Part shown: piece after piece, positions 26,741 through 38,195 of the stretch
Numbering within the stretch: position 1 is the first letter of the stretch
Layout of the letters: the number at the start of each line of letters is the position of its first letter
Origin: Vicugna pacos
Lineage: Eukaryota > Chordata > Mammalia > Artiodactyla > Camelidae
Assembly: GCF_048564905.1 (NCBI RefSeq)
Contig: NC_133014.1
Coordinates: 11,603,136 to 11,667,135 of the forward strand
Length of the DNA: 64,000 nucleotides
Reading direction: 5' to 3'
Program-made: the position numbers and the translations under genes
The notes under the pieces: generated by a model
Told to the model about the DNA's origin: nothing
The model's input: the letters and a program-made list of their open reading frames with translations, nothing else
Database searches by the model: none

Positions 26741-28241
26741 AATGTGGATGATCCAGGATAATCCTATAAATTCAGTTCTGACACCATCTACCTGGAGTCA
26801 GTGCAGACCCCACAGGGTAAGGGCCCAGTCCCACAAGGCAGCTCCCACTTCAGATGCCAATCAAAAGTCCCAGGTTATCACCTGGGCTTCTGACTAACTG
26901 GTTATAATTTGGAGGTTCCCACAACCCCCTCCTTGGATTGGATAATTTGCTTGAACAGCTCCCAGAACTCATAAAAACAGTCTACTTACTAGATTATCAG
27001 TTTATTATAAAAGAATACAATTTAGGAACAGATAGATGGAAGAGACGTGTAGGACAAAGTATGTAGGAAGGGGCTTGGAGCTTCCTTGTCCTGTTACCAT
27101 TCTCCCAATGTTACCCCAAAGCATGGTTTGCCTCCTGGTGGGTGTCAAGCCAAAAGACACAACCAAGCCAAAGATGGGAAAAGGAAGGATTTGATATTAC
27201 TTGCAGCAAGAAAGGAGAACACTGGGAATCCTGTTCAAAGCAGTGTCTCCCCGAACTGCAAAACTGGGGAAATTTCAAGCTAAGGGTACATGCATGTTCA
27301 TGAAGGGGTTTGGGTGGTGAAGAATTCAGCATAGAATTGGTGCAAAGGTCGACAAAGTCCAAGTTTTAGTTGACTGAAGTCAAAAGGGTCAGAAAAGGTC
27401 AACCCCATCATTCCTTAGGTTCTGACTGGCCGGGGGTCTCAGCGGGCGGTCACCATCCTCCACCTAAGTGGGGGCCTTAGCTCCTGCAGAAGTCAAACAT
27501 AAGTATCAGGTTGTGATGTCTCTTCCTTGAGGAGGACCTGGGACTCTGTTGCATCCCTGAAATGTTGTTTCTGGACTGCTTTCCCTCTGTTTCTACATTC
27601 TTTTGTTCCCGTAAATTGTTAATCACTGAGACCGTCCAAGGGCAAGCATTGTGGCCAGGCTTGGATGGCAAAGTGGCTTGGGCCAAAATGGCTTCTCTTC
27701 TGTCAAGAAACCCATGCCTGGTTCTGGTTTTCCTCCAGGGGCCCCGTACCCTGTCTGCTTACACCAGCCCCTCCACATGTTCACCAGCCTGGGAGCTCTC
27801 CAGACCCCTTATTTTAAGCATTTTTATGGAGGTTTCATGACTTAGGCACGATTAATTAAATAATTGGCCATTGTTGGTTAAACTCAGTCACCAGTCCCTC
27901 TCCCCTTCCCTGAGGTGGGGTTGGGGCTGAAAATTCCAACTTTGTAATCACATGGTTATTTCCCCTGGCAACCTGCACCCCTCATCCTTAGGGTCTTTCC
28001 AAAAGTCACCTCATTAATATAAACTCAGGCTATGGTGCAGAGGGGCTTGGAATGAATAACTCAAGACCCCTCTTTCACCTTTATGCTCTAGGACTATTTC
28101 AGGAGCTGGGAACAGAAAACCAAATATTATAACAAAAATGCTCCTCTAGCTCTTCGCTCTTAGGGAATCACAAGGGTTTTAGGAGCATTGTGTCAGGAGG
28201 AGTCATAGATGAAGACCAAGTATATTTCTTATTGTCTCACA
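26738..28241 (-). mobile_element. Old ERV LTR fossil, interrupted by a younger LTR
   Basis: Read on the minus strand, the element starts TGTGAGACAATAAGAAATAT. It follows a recognisable old mammalian LTR order ('cataaaaatgcttaaaataa', 'ttataataaactgataatc', 'agtgggagctgccttgtgg', 'ggtagatggtgtcagaactg'). Its middle (27109-27763) is occupied by LTR A. About 850 bp belong to this element. It is old and diverged, with family not named. Confidence 0.7.
27109..27763 (-). mobile_element. ERV LTR fossil, family Y copy A
   Basis: Read on the minus strand, the element starts TGTAAGCAGACAGGGTACGG, passes 'ttgacagaagagaagccatt', and ends near 'ggcaaaccatgctttggggt'. The same family occurs in opposite orientation at 29100-29753, aligning over essentially the whole length. 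It sits inside the older LTR at 26738-28241. No clear target duplication was found. Confidence 0.78.
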
Positions 28242-28477
28242 GTCCCACAATTACATAGGAGAGACATTTCAGGACCCAGGGCTTGGTGAAGAGTTCTTAC
28301 ACATGACACCAAAAGCATGACCCATAAAAGAAAACTTGATGAATTGTACTTCATCAAAATTAAAAACGTTCGCTCTGTGTAGGACCCTGTTAATGACGAA
28401 AACGATGGAAAGACAAGCTACGCTCTGGAAGGAAATATTTGCAAACCACGGATCTGAAGCAGGACATGTATCTAGAA

Positions 28478-28921
28478 TGTGAAAGGAAAATCAAAATGGA
28501 GTTGGTATTGCTAAGAGAGCTCTCTAAAATGGCACTGGGAGACCACTGAGGAAGTGGGGCGTTTACCTGTCTCAACCAGATGGAATCTGACCTTTGACCA
28601 CTTATTGTTTTAATGCAGGCACCCAGAACATCTGCACAGTGTTCCAGAAACTCAAGATAACTTATCAGACCGTTACCCTAAGTAACTCGTGATAGCCTGT
28701 CCTTTAAGGACAAATATTTGCTTTTTGCTTCAGAGCCAATCATTATTCTTGCCAGACAATTTTAACAGTCTTGTGGCTTTGGCCTTTATAAGATGCTGAC
28801 TCTTTCTCGAAAGAACGTTCTTTCTCTTCTACCTGAATCTGCGTCTCCTGAACTGTAGTTCCTGAGACCCTCAGGAAAGCTCTTTGTTCTTTGCAGCCTC
28901 AATACTGATTATTGTTTGACA
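28478..28921 (+). mobile_element. Solo ERV LTR fossil, family X copy 2
   Basis: The 444-bp element starts TGTGAAAGGAAAATCAAAAT exactly like copy 1, shares the 'gaaagctctttgttctttgc' region near its 3' end, and ends GACA. It is flanked by agaa/agga (28474-28477, 28922-28925), a 4-bp duplication with one difference. Flanking L1 sequence reads through without loss. It looks like a whole solo LTR, younger than the L1 it entered. Confidence 0.88.
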
Positions 28922-29099
28922 AGGATGTATAAAGAATGCTTAAAACTTCACAGTAAAACAAAAACAGAAGCAAAAGAGCCCGAGGAGGAAATGGGTAAGA
29001 GACATGAAAAGTCATTTAAGTGAAGAGGATATCCTGAAGGCAAATAAGCACTCAAAAATATTTAACATCACTAGCCCTTAGGGAAATGCAAGTTAAGAC

Positions 29100-29753
29100 T
29101 GAAAGTAGGTAGGGTAAGGGGTCGCTGGAGGAAGAACTAGGCATGGCTTTCTTGACAGAAGAGAAGCCATTGTGGCCTAAGCCACTTTGTGATCTAAGCC
29201 TGGCCACAGTGCTTGCCCTTGGACAGGTCTCAGTAATTAACAATTTTAAGGAAACAAAAAGATGCAGGAACAAAGGAAAAGCAGCCAAGAAGCCACAGTT
29301 CAGGGACGTAACAGAGTCTGAGTTCCTCCTTGAGGGACATGCATCACAATCTGACACGCATCTTTGAGTTCTGCAGGAACTCAGGCCCCCGTCCATGTGG
29401 GATACAACTTGTGCTGAGACCCCGGGCTGGTCAGAACCTAAGGAATGACGGGGCTGACCTTTTCTGAACCTCATGACTTCAGTCAACTAAAGCTTCGGCT
29501 CTGTCAACCTTTCCCCCAATTCTATGCTGACTTTTCCTCTGCTCAAGCCCCTTCATGAATACGCATGTACCCTTAGCTTAAAACCTCCCCAATTTTGCCT
29601 TTTGGAGAGACACTGCTTTGGGGAAGATCTCTGGTGTTCTCCCTACTTGATGCAAGTAATAAGTCCTTCCTTCTCCTGCTTTTTGGCTTGGTTGTGTCTT
29701 TTGGCTCAACACGCACCAAGGGGCGAACCTAGTTTCCAGGCACCAAGACCACA
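29100..29753 (+). mobile_element. ERV LTR fossil, family Y copy B
   Basis: The element starts TGAAAGTAGGTAGGGTAAGG, which aligns base for base with the start of copy A. It passes 'ttgacagaagagaagccatt' and 'gatgcaagtaataagtcctt', and ends ACCACA, after which L1 sequence resumes. It is a solo LTR of about 650 bp. It forms a widely spaced inverted pair with copy A. Confidence 0.82.
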
Positions 29754-30383
29754 TTGATCACTTCACACCTATTAAAACAGCTAAAATAAAAATGGGTGAC
29801 AATACCAAATGATGGCAAGGATGTGAAGAAAGCGGACCTCTCTCACACTGCCGGTGGGACTGTACAGTGGTATGCCATCTGGAAAGCAGCTTTGCAAACT
29901 ACTCTGATAAAAAAAAAAAAAACTAAACATTCACTACAATATGACCCAGCAGTTGCACTCCTGGACATTTAGTCCAGAAAAACAGAAACCTGTGTCCACA
30001 CGAAAACCTATACGTGAATGTTCACCGAGCTTTATTTGTAATACTAACAACTGGAAACAACCAAAATGGGTGAAACGTTAAACAAATGTGACGCATCCTT
30101 TCCACGGAAACTGACTCACCAACGAAAAAGAACTAAGTGTTGATACAACAGTGTGAATGGACCTCAGAGGGTTACACTGAGGGATAAAAGTCAATCTCTG
30201 AAGGTCACATAGTGTATGATTCCAATTAAATAACATTGCCAAGCAACGTCACAGAGATGGAGAACAGATTACTGGCTGGCGAGGTTTCGGAAGGGTGGAA
30301 GGAGGGTTGGCGGGTACATGTAGTGTGAGTAAGTGACTATTAGCTGTTTTGGTTGTAACAGAAGGGTCTGACATTAAGCTTTG

Positions 30384-30518
30384 TTTGTTTGTTTGTTGTT
30401 TAATTGAAGTTTACAATGTTGTGTCAATTTCTGGTGCGCAGCATAGTGTTTCAGTCATTCATATACATACATAGATTCATTTTCATATTCTTTTCCATTG
30501 TAGGTTACTACAAGATAG
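30384..30518 (-). mobile_element. L1 3' end, 5'-truncated
   Basis: Antisense L1 tail: 'ttaattgaagtttacaatgt' and 'tgtcaatttctggtgcgcag' to 'gtaggttactacaagatag'. A short direct repeat taagcttt flanks it (30375-30382 and 30519-30526). The tail side carries a (gttt)n run. Confidence 0.9.
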
Positions 30519-30544
30519 TAAGCTTTTGATTGCTGAGGTCCCTA

Positions 30545-30955
30545 CTTTACAGACATTCATCTCCAACACACACCCTTCCTCTTACACAACCAAAGAGCCA
30601 GGCTGCCCCACCGGGGAAGTTCCCCCTTTAGAAACTTCCCCCTGATTGTCCTAGATAACTGACCATTTGAGGGAGTAACCCTGCTTTTCCCTTCCCGCCT
30701 TTCGTTTCCAGAAGAGTGAACCTGAGGAAACCCTAGGCACCCATCCTTGACCCTCACAAAGGCAGAACCCCAGCTCCACGCCCTCTTTCTCTCTCTCTCT
30801 CTACCCGTGACCTTGCTGTGTGGCCCCAGGTGCGCTGTGGACCGTCCAGGACTTGTGAACAATAAACCTTGTTTTTTCAAAGTTCCCTGACGGTTGTTGA
30901 TGAGGTGTGTTTTGTAATCATAATAAGAACCCCAAGGGCTAGTCCAGCCGTAACG
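30545..30955 (+). mobile_element. Probable ERV LTR fossil (3' part)
   Basis: The C-rich stretch with 'cccgtgaccttgctgtgtgg' leads to 'gtgaacaataaaccttgttt' and a T-rich, then 'tgatgaggtgtgttttgtaa' end, resembling the R-U5 part of an LTR with its polyadenylation signal. A (TC)n tract lies at 30784-30802. The family and left boundary are uncertain. Confidence 0.45.
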
Positions 30956-31339
30956 TTGGCTCTGAAAGGGGAGACGTGTGTGGGGGCTCACCAAGAGTAG
31001 CATACAGCCCAGGCATTTCTTGCCCAAAGCATCATGACCGAGCTGAGACACACACCAAACAGTGTGACCTTACGGGGTGTTTGTGGTGATGGGAGAGTTC
31101 TCCTGATTGCAGCAGTGATTACACAAATTCACACGTGACAAAAAGGGCAGACGCAGACACTGTACCAACATCAATTTCCTGTCTTGGATGTTGCACGGTG
31201 GTTAGGGAAGATGTAAAATGTTTGCAACTTCCTGTGAGTCTGTAATTGTTTCAACATAAAATGTTAGAAAACCTGTAATTCTGTTGTATGGAAACTATAC
31301 GACAGTGAAGTCAATTTTTTAACTGCTTTTAAGTGTTTG

Positions 31340-31545
31340 GCAAAATGCAGTGTGACAGCCTGAGTTCACGCTTTGGAGCCAGAAAGAATTGTGCCCTAGT
31401 CTTTATTTTCCTGTTTAATCTCAGAGAAAGGTCTTAACCTCTCTGAGTATCCATTTCATTGTCTGTAAAATAGATGTAATATAATCCAGATTAGAAAGCT
31501 GTTGTGAGGAGAAGCAATATGCATAGAATATCTAGCTCACACAAG
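31340..31545 (-). repeat. MIR SINE
   Basis: The stretch includes 'gcctgagttcacgctttgga', 'ggtcttaacctctctgagta' and 'cattgtctgtaaaatagatg', the antisense MIR order. Confidence 0.85.
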
Positions 31546-31780
31546 TATTCTATGGATTTCAGTTTTCTTTTTCTTTCCCCTTATCCCATTATGCGATTTC
31601 TCATATAAAAGAATTCACAAATCATTTAAAAATATTCTTTGTCAAGTTTCTCTATTTTAGTGGCTGGAAATATAGTCATAGCATAGGGTGTCTCCCAGGC
31701 CTCATCTTCTATAAATCTATTCCCCCCAAATTCACCAAACTCACAAATTGTGGTTTACCAGGGAGCGACGCTAATAGTCA

Positions 31781-31795
31781 CCACCAGGGGGCAGA
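31781..31795 (+). promoter_or_regulatory. CTCF-like motif
   Basis: The sequence CCACCAGGGGGCAGA matches the CTCF core (CCASYAGRKGGC then purine) at every position. It sits in unique sequence about 9 kb from RPIA and 11.5 kb from EIF2AK3. Occupancy is not known from sequence. Confidence 0.65.
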
Positions 31796-32589
31796 CCATC
31801 CTCTCTATTGAAGGACCAATTTGGTCACCAGAAGTGACGGTAACCAGCTATATATAGGTTCTGAAGTCTTTCTCTGTTTCCTGCTGTGAAGAATTTCTGG
31901 CCCTGAGGTTTTGAATGTGATCCAATCCTGTACTCAGTTAAACTTGCTTCAACAGTATATTATTTATCACCCTTACATGAGAGACACTGAGCCAAGGGCT
32001 GAGGACCAGAGCCAGCATTCAGGCTGTGTGGCTCGGTTGGTTTTAGATTGTGTGTGTGTGTTTATTGCAAGGTGTTTTCCTATCAAATCCTCCTATGTAA
32101 ATCATACAAGGTATTGCAAAAAGTAGTCGCTCTACTTTGGGACCCTAACTACTATGGCCTGGGCAAAGCTAGAAAGAGTAAGACCAAGTAGACAAAAGTG
32201 ATTCAGTTGGATTTCAAACCAAGTATGACACCATCGCAAGACATCTGGGGCCATAGGGTGGCCAGCTTGTCCCAGTTTTCCCAGGACTTCCCTAGTTTTA
32301 GGTCTGAAAATCCCATGTCCCTTGAAAGCCCTCAGTCCCAAGCAAAATGGACTGGTTATGGCCCGCACCTGGGGAGGACTTTTCTCTCCCTCTCAGTCTG
32401 AGAGGATTTCAGAGTGACCTTCTCCTGGGTTGTCACTAAGCCTGGCTTGTCGTGAGGACTTCCAACCCACGCTCCACGACTAGCTGGCAGGTAGACCTAA
32501 AGCGCCCTGTGCACCCTGGGACAGCGTCCACCTGCAAATCTGAGTCAGCGAAGCCTGGGGGAATGCAATCAGGTCACAGGAGACCACTC

Positions 32590-33000
32590 TGAGGAGGGGG
32601 CACTTGAGCTGGGCCCCAAATGGAGAGAAAGAAGCTGCTATCCAGAGTTCCAGGGGAAAGCACTGCAGACAGAGAGCAAGTGCCAAGGCCCTGAGGCAGG
32701 GAGAAATGTAAGGTGTGGGTGAAACCAAGCCAGGCTCAGTGTGGCTGGCGTGGAGTGACGAGGGGGAGGAGGGTAGGAGGGGAGTGTGTCGAGGGGCAGG
32801 GCCAGGTCAGGTGCGGTCTTGCAGGCCTCGGTGAGGAGTTCGGATTTGTTCTTAGTAAAGAGAAGCCATTGGAGAGTCTTAGGAGTGGGGAGGACGTCAT
32901 CCAGTTCATGCTGGAAAGAGGCCGCCCTGGCTGCTGTGGGAGAGTGGACTGTCAGGAACCAGAGAAAGCACTGGGGGCGGGGGCGGCGGTGTAGGGCAGG
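32590..33000 (+). repeat. Ancient mammalian interspersed repeat, unclassified
   Basis: The phrases 'caagtgccaaggccctgagg', 'ctcagtgtggctggcgtgga' and 'aagccattggagagtcttag' recur across mammalian genomes as one old repeat. I cannot assign the family name. Related pieces occur near 41390-41580, 46000-46300, 50990-51150 and 54000-54480. Confidence 0.5.
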
Positions 33001-33691
33001 GAGGGCTGCCTCATAATGTCAGACTGGCAAGAACCCCCACACCATCATCTGAGGGTCCAGAGCACGAGACGAGGAAAGAGGGCCCTCTCACCTCACTTTC
33101 CCACCCAAACGTGTAGCTAAGCAGCTTCCCAGCCACTTGGCCTGAGGCCTCAGAGCCTGTGGTGTGGACCCAGGACACGTCCCCCAAACACAGACACCTT
33201 GCCCTCAGACCCTACTGTCCCCTCCGCCTCATCCTGAAAGCCGGCAGAGTCAGGAGACATGAGAGTGTGGGGGATGCGGTAGAACAGGGAGAGAAACGGG
33301 AAAACTGCGAGCAGTTTGGAGCGCCCTTCATCCTGAAAGGCACACTCCCAGTGCTCACTGGCTTTTCCCGTTCTATCCGGCCTGATGCCGGAGCTGAGCA
33401 GAAAACCATTGGGTGTTTCTCGTAGAATCTCCGGACACAACTGCTAGTCCTGGAGATGGACAGGAGCGTGAATGCAGGACGGGGCAGCCTCCCCGGGCGG
33501 TGGGCACACATCACCCACGTGCCAGGCCACTGGGGTGGCAGGGTCTAGCGAGGAGTGGAGCCTGGGTGCAGCCCATGTGCTGGGCATCGCCAAGAATTCT
33601 GGTGGCAAAGACTAGAGTTCCGAGAGAGAAAGACAGAGAGTATTTTTTTTTTTTTAAGTAAGAGACACTAAACAGATTCTTAATTTTAAAG

Positions 33692-33886
33692 AAATACATG
33701 GGTTTTAAATTTTTTTAAAAATTTTTATTGGAGTGTAGTTGATTTACAGTGTTTTTTTCAGGTGTACAGCAAAGTGATTCAGTTATACATATGTATGCAT
33801 ATATATTCCTTTTCAGATTCTTTTCCATTATAGGTTATTACAAGATATTGAGTATAGTTCCCTGTCTATACAGTAGATTTTGTAGA
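33692..33886 (-). mobile_element. L1 3' end, 5'-truncated
   Basis: Antisense L1 tail: 'tattggagtgtagttgattt', 'caggtgtacagcaaagtgat' and 'ttacaagatattgagtatag'. It abuts the SINE that follows. Confidence 0.88.
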
Positions 33887-33887
33887 G

Positions 33888-33974
33888 TTTTTTTAAGTGG
33901 AAGTACTGGCGATTGAACCCAGGATCTCATGCCTGCTGAGCATGTGTTCTACCACTGAGCTATTACCCTCCCCA
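33888..33974 (-). mobile_element. Camelid Ala-tRNA-derived SINE (1 of 8)
   Basis: Its reverse complement reads 'gtaatagctcagtggtagaa' then 'cctgggttcaatcgccagta', the A and B box regions of an alanine tRNA-derived SINE, with the tail as the T-run at the left. It is short and lacks the longer A-rich tail region of other copies. Confidence 0.9.
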
Positions 33975-36088
33975 CAGAGAGAGCAATATTTAGCAGGTCC
34001 CCCAAATGGTTGTGCAGCCTGCTTTTCTGGGACCCCCATTTCATCTTTGGACTGGGCATAGGCAAATGGACAGTGATTCAGGCATGAAACTTGGGGGATA
34101 CAGGCAATGCATTAGTCAGCCGACGTTCATAAAAGCACGCAACCACACAGTCAGTCTTCAACAGTACCGCCCCCTGCAGTGCACACACACACCCACACCC
34201 CACCCGTCAAAGGCCAGGGAGTGTGTGGATGACACAGCTCTGCATCCCAATATGAAGAGCATCCAGGTGAGCCTGGTGAGAGCAGCCACCAGAAACATGA
34301 TTCAAATAAGTTAGGAGGATTGTGCAAAGGTAGGTCACGTGGACCAAGAAAGCTGTCACCGGAATGAGCTATGCTGGGAACAAAAGGGGACAACGGGGCA
34401 GAGGAGTCAGAAACCGGGCCCCAGCAGGGAGCCCAGCGAGCTGCATCTGCACACAGGCTGGAAATCAGTAACGGATACACTGAAGTGACTGTGCCAAGTT
34501 CTCAAGGCAAACACGCCTCCGGGCTCCGTGGTCAGTCGCCTCTGTAGCCAGTGTGTTTGATCTGGGGGCGACCAGGGCGGGAGCAAAGGCAAGCGTCCCA
34601 TGATAATGACTCAGAGCCCCTGAGAATGAGGGCACCTGAGAATGGCGGCAGCTGGGGAGGGCAGGTGAGCTGCGATCCAACCACCTACGTCCCGTCTGGG
34701 TGAATCACAAGACACCGTCGCCAGCATTGTCCTCTACTCCGACCGCAGTGGGGTGCTGTCATTTCCTGTGTCACACTTAGGCTCTGAAGGAACAGATATA
34801 GATGTTTATAAAGATCAGCCTTCCTTCGTCTATTCTGAGGTACAGTTTGTATACGAAATAAAAGATAAACAACAGAATCGTCCTTTTTTATTAGACCACT
34901 GTCACTTTCAACATGGTCCTAGTTGGTAACACCCTGTCCTGGTAATTTCACTCTTGTATTTGACATTCTGAAAAAGGCAAAAACTATAGAGACAGGAAAA
35001 AGATCAGTGGTTGCCAGGGGTTAGTGGGGAAAGAGGGATAAATAAGTGGAGCAATGAAACTACCCTTTTTCCCCTCTTTTCTTGACCACTTTGGATAAAT
35101 CACATATTTTTATCATTTCATTTCCTCCCTCTGTTAGTTGGTAATTTATTAATCTTTACTAGTAGCTTATTAACCTAATGACAACCTTGATTATTCTTTA
35201 AGTGATTACTCTAAGATTATAACACACATCCTTGACCTAATACAATATAAATTAGTACTTTATTTTCCCAGACGACGCATATCTGACTCCTTTAACTGCA
35301 TTGCCCATTCCCACCTTTTGTGCTGTTGTTATGCATTTTAACATTATATACATTTAAATACTATGTAATATTTAAAGCTCCGAAAACCATTAGCATTTTT
35401 CTACAAAAGAATAATTTTCATTTATGTTTATCACCAAATTTACCCTTTGCAATACCCTTTAGTTCCTGTGCCCTTCCTTTTCAGCTTTCAATTCTGGATC
35501 ATTTTCTCTCTATTGAAGGGCTCCCTTCAGTATTTGTTTTACTCTAAGTCTGTTGGCAACCAAGTCCTTTTAATTTTTTTGGTTTTTTTCTTAACGTCTA
35601 TTATTGTTTTCATTTTTAAAAGACATTTTCACTGAGTATTGTAAGTTGCCAGTATATTTCTTTCAGCTCTTTAACAACATCAAGTCTCTGTCGATCGGAA
35701 AGTAACTGCAACCTTACTATTGCTCCTTTGAAGGCAAAAGATATTTTCTTCCTATGGTTCCTTTTAAGATGATGTCTTTGATAATTGGTTTTCAGCAGTT
35801 TCACTATGATAGGCCTACCTGTGGTTTCCTCTTGTGATTAAACTGCTCGGGGTTCATAAAAATCCTTGAATCTGTAGCTTGATTTATTTATTTATTTTTA
35901 CCAATTTTTAAAAATTCTCATTTCTTCAAATATTGCTATTGCTTCTCTCCTGGAAGAATCCAATGACACCTGTGTAGGCTTTTTCATAATGTTCTCTGGC
36001 TCTCACATGTTTTCTTTTTCTTTTCCATTCTTTTTTCTTTTTGTGATTCAATTTGTATATTTTTTCCCCCTGAGAAATCTTTGAGTTC
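33975..36088. other. Intergenic
   Basis: The stretch holds an old L1 3' UTR piece at about 34965-35045 ('gatcagtggttgccaggggt') and otherwise AT-rich unique sequence. No gene is recognised. Confidence 0.65.
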
Positions 36089-36234
36089 GGGGGGAAGGTA
36101 GAATTCAGTGGCAGAGTACCCACGTGGCATGCACAAGGTCCTGGGTTCAATCCCCAGTATCTCCATTAAATACATAAATAAATACATAAACCTAATTACC
36201 TACCTCCTACAAACAAAACAAAACAAAACAAAAA
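36089..36234 (+). mobile_element. Camelid Ala-tRNA-derived SINE (2 of 8)
   Basis: The copy has the A-box region 'gtagaattcagtggcagagt', the B-box region 'cctgggttcaatccccagta', and an (aaac)n-type tail. It is flanked by a perfect 16-bp duplication, agaaatctttgagttc (36073-36088 and 36235-36250). The intact duplication argues for a fairly recent insertion. Confidence 0.95.
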
Positions 36235-36309
36235 AGAAATCTTTGAGTTCACTAATTCTCTGTTCTTCTGTTACACCCAGGCACTAAATTCTTAATTTCA
36301 AAGAACTAA

Positions 36310-36625
36310 TTTTTCATTTTATTAAATAATAGTTTTATTGAGATATAATTCACAGTCCATAAAATTTACCCCTTTAAAGTGTACGAATCAGTGGTTTTAG
36401 AGTCCTATAACCACCTCCATTATCTAATTTCAGGACATTTTCAGCGCCCTAAAAAGAACTTTTGTACACATTAGCAAATGTTCTCCACTTTCTTCTGTCT
36501 CCTGCCCCTGGCAACCACTAAACTACTTTCTGCCTCTATGGATTTTCCTATCTGGGAAATTTCATATCAATGAAATAATATAATATGTGACCTTTTGTGA
36601 CTGGCTTATTTCAGTTACCTTATAC
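36310..36625 (-). mobile_element. Old L1 (L1M-type) 3' end
   Basis: Antisense old-L1 order: 'ttattgagatataattcaca', 'cccctttaaagtgtacgaat', 'ccctggcaaccactaaacta' and 'ccttttgtgactggcttatt'. An AT-rich low-complexity tract follows at 36625-36775. Confidence 0.85.
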
Positions 36626-36775
36626 ATGCATATACATATTCATATATATACAAGCTTATATTTTGTGCACATTTATATATGCTATACGTATATAATATGC
36701 ATATATAAAAATCATGCAAATAAAACACAAAATTTATATATATGTATACAATTATATATATATATAAAATTTTAA
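36625..36775. repeat. AT-rich low-complexity tract
   Basis: Runs of (ta)n and (ca/ta)n such as 'catatatata', 'tttatatatatgtatacaat' and 'tatatatatataaaat'. Confidence 0.9.
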
Positions 36776-37789
36776 ACTTGCTGACCTTTAAGCATATGCT
36801 GATGGCCTCCATGTGAGAAGTAATTTCATCTACGGTTAGTGATGTAAAGCGATCCTTTGTATTCGTGTTTACTTACTGCTACATATTTAGATTTTTTTTT
36901 AATTGCAGAATTGTGTAAATATTCTCTACAGAAAAGAGAGGCATAACTTTATATAAAAATGGAACTGAAATGACCAAAGAGAGACCTTGGTGCAAGTGAC
37001 CGCTGAGGGCTCCTGGCCCAAGGGACCACAGGAGAGGCCACGAGACTTAGAAGCAGATTGCCCCAGAGCACACAGCAAGTCACTGGGTATTCCAAAATTA
37101 GTGCTAATCAGTGCCTCTATTTCCTCCTAAATTAGAAGAATTGCATGTAACTGGAAGAATAAAATCACTCCTTCTGTTTACCCCAGACAAAAAATGAAAG
37201 CCATGGAGCCCCTGAGTGAGAATTTTCCAGTGCAAGGTTTTCTGTGCATTTAAGGGAGTGTGACACTGGGAGGTACAGAGATGCAGCTCCTGGCAGCTTT
37301 CTTATCCTTGGCAGGCCCACAGAGGTTTGATGATGAAGAAGAGGTAAGGTTGAAGAAAAGGCACTGATATTTCTCAGCCTAATGTAAAGTCCTGATGCTA
37401 TCATGAAATAGGATTCTTTACAATTTACAAAGCAGTCAGGAAAATCCTTTTTCTACTGAAGAATTAAGTAGCAAATATCTGAGACTAAACTTATTTTTGG
37501 ATGAAAGGAGTACGTCACTGGATGTGCACACACACACAAATACAAGTATATTTGCACATGTGGGTATATATGCAAGGATTTGGTTCAGCACTCATGCACA
37601 CATGCCTGCAAATCCCACTTTTGGAGAGATCTCCAAGAGGACCAGAATGGATCATGCAGATCTGGCCAGGACTGAACTGGACTGTGCAAATTCAAGAGTC
37701 ATAATTATCAGTGACTGTCCTGGTGAAGCCTCCAGGCATCGGTCTGGACTCAGTCACTAGGATAAGGGGACAAATACTCATGATGGGTG

Positions 37790-38195
37790 TGGTAGACTGA
37801 ATGAATGGTCACAGGCCCTCTCCCTTATGTCACTTTCCCATTCTACGCATGGCCTTTTAGTGCATGACGTGTGCTCCCCGGCCCTTTCACTCTGGACGTG
37901 GCTGGGCATCACATTTTGGCTACAGGGATATTAGTAGACATATAAAAGCAGAGACCTGAAATATGCATGTGGTGGGGTGGATTTCCCTCTTGCATTTCCG
38001 TTATTGCCATGAAAAGAACACGCCCCAAGTAGCCCACTCTGCCAGTGGACTAGACTGGAGCCACCTCGGGTTGGAGCCAAGCCCCAGCTGATATCCAGAT
38101 GCATAGGGAAGAATATATGACTATTGAAAGCCGCTGAGTTTTAGGGTGATTAGTTGTGCAGATTGTTATGACAATAGCTGACCAACGCAAGGGGA
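37790..38195 (+). mobile_element. MaLR/MLT1-type LTR fossil
   Basis: The stretch starts 'gtggtagactgaatgaatgg' and includes 'gacatataaaagcagagacc', 'tgaaaagaacacgccccaag' and 'aaagccgctgagttttaggg'. It ends near 'gacaatagctgaccaacgc'. This is the general order of older MLT1-class LTRs. It is diverged and solo. Confidence 0.65.

Larger units (their letters stand above)
28265..30360 (+). mobile_element. Old L1 ORF2/3' UTR, broken by two LTR insertions
   Basis: Three pieces in order form one L1. Piece 1, 28265-28477, includes 'ttcttacacatgacaccaaa' and 'gaattgtacttcatcaaaat'. Piece 2, 28922-29099, includes 'gaggatatcctgaaggcaaa' and 'ttagggaaatgcaagttaag'. Piece 3, 29754-30360, includes 'cacttcacacctattaaaac', 'tgccggtgggactgtacagt' and 'tgtgtccacacgaaaaccta'. 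The intervening DNA is LTR copy 2 of family X and LTR B of family Y. The L1 frame carries many substitutions and is not functional. Confidence 0.85.
30955..33690. other. Intergenic between RPIA and EIF2AK3
   Basis: The stretch holds a MIR (31340-31545), a CTCF-like motif (31781-31795) and an ancient unnamed repeat (about 32590-33000). The rest appears unique, and no gene is recognised. Confidence 0.7.

Noticed and set aside
29052-29486. A 144-codon minus-strand frame
   Set aside because: It lies across the junction of old L1 and an LTR fossil and has no gene-like content.
30557-31051. A 164-codon minus-strand frame in the intergenic region
   Set aside because: It lies antisense to a probable LTR and a (TC)n tract, and the translation shows no domain or known similarity.
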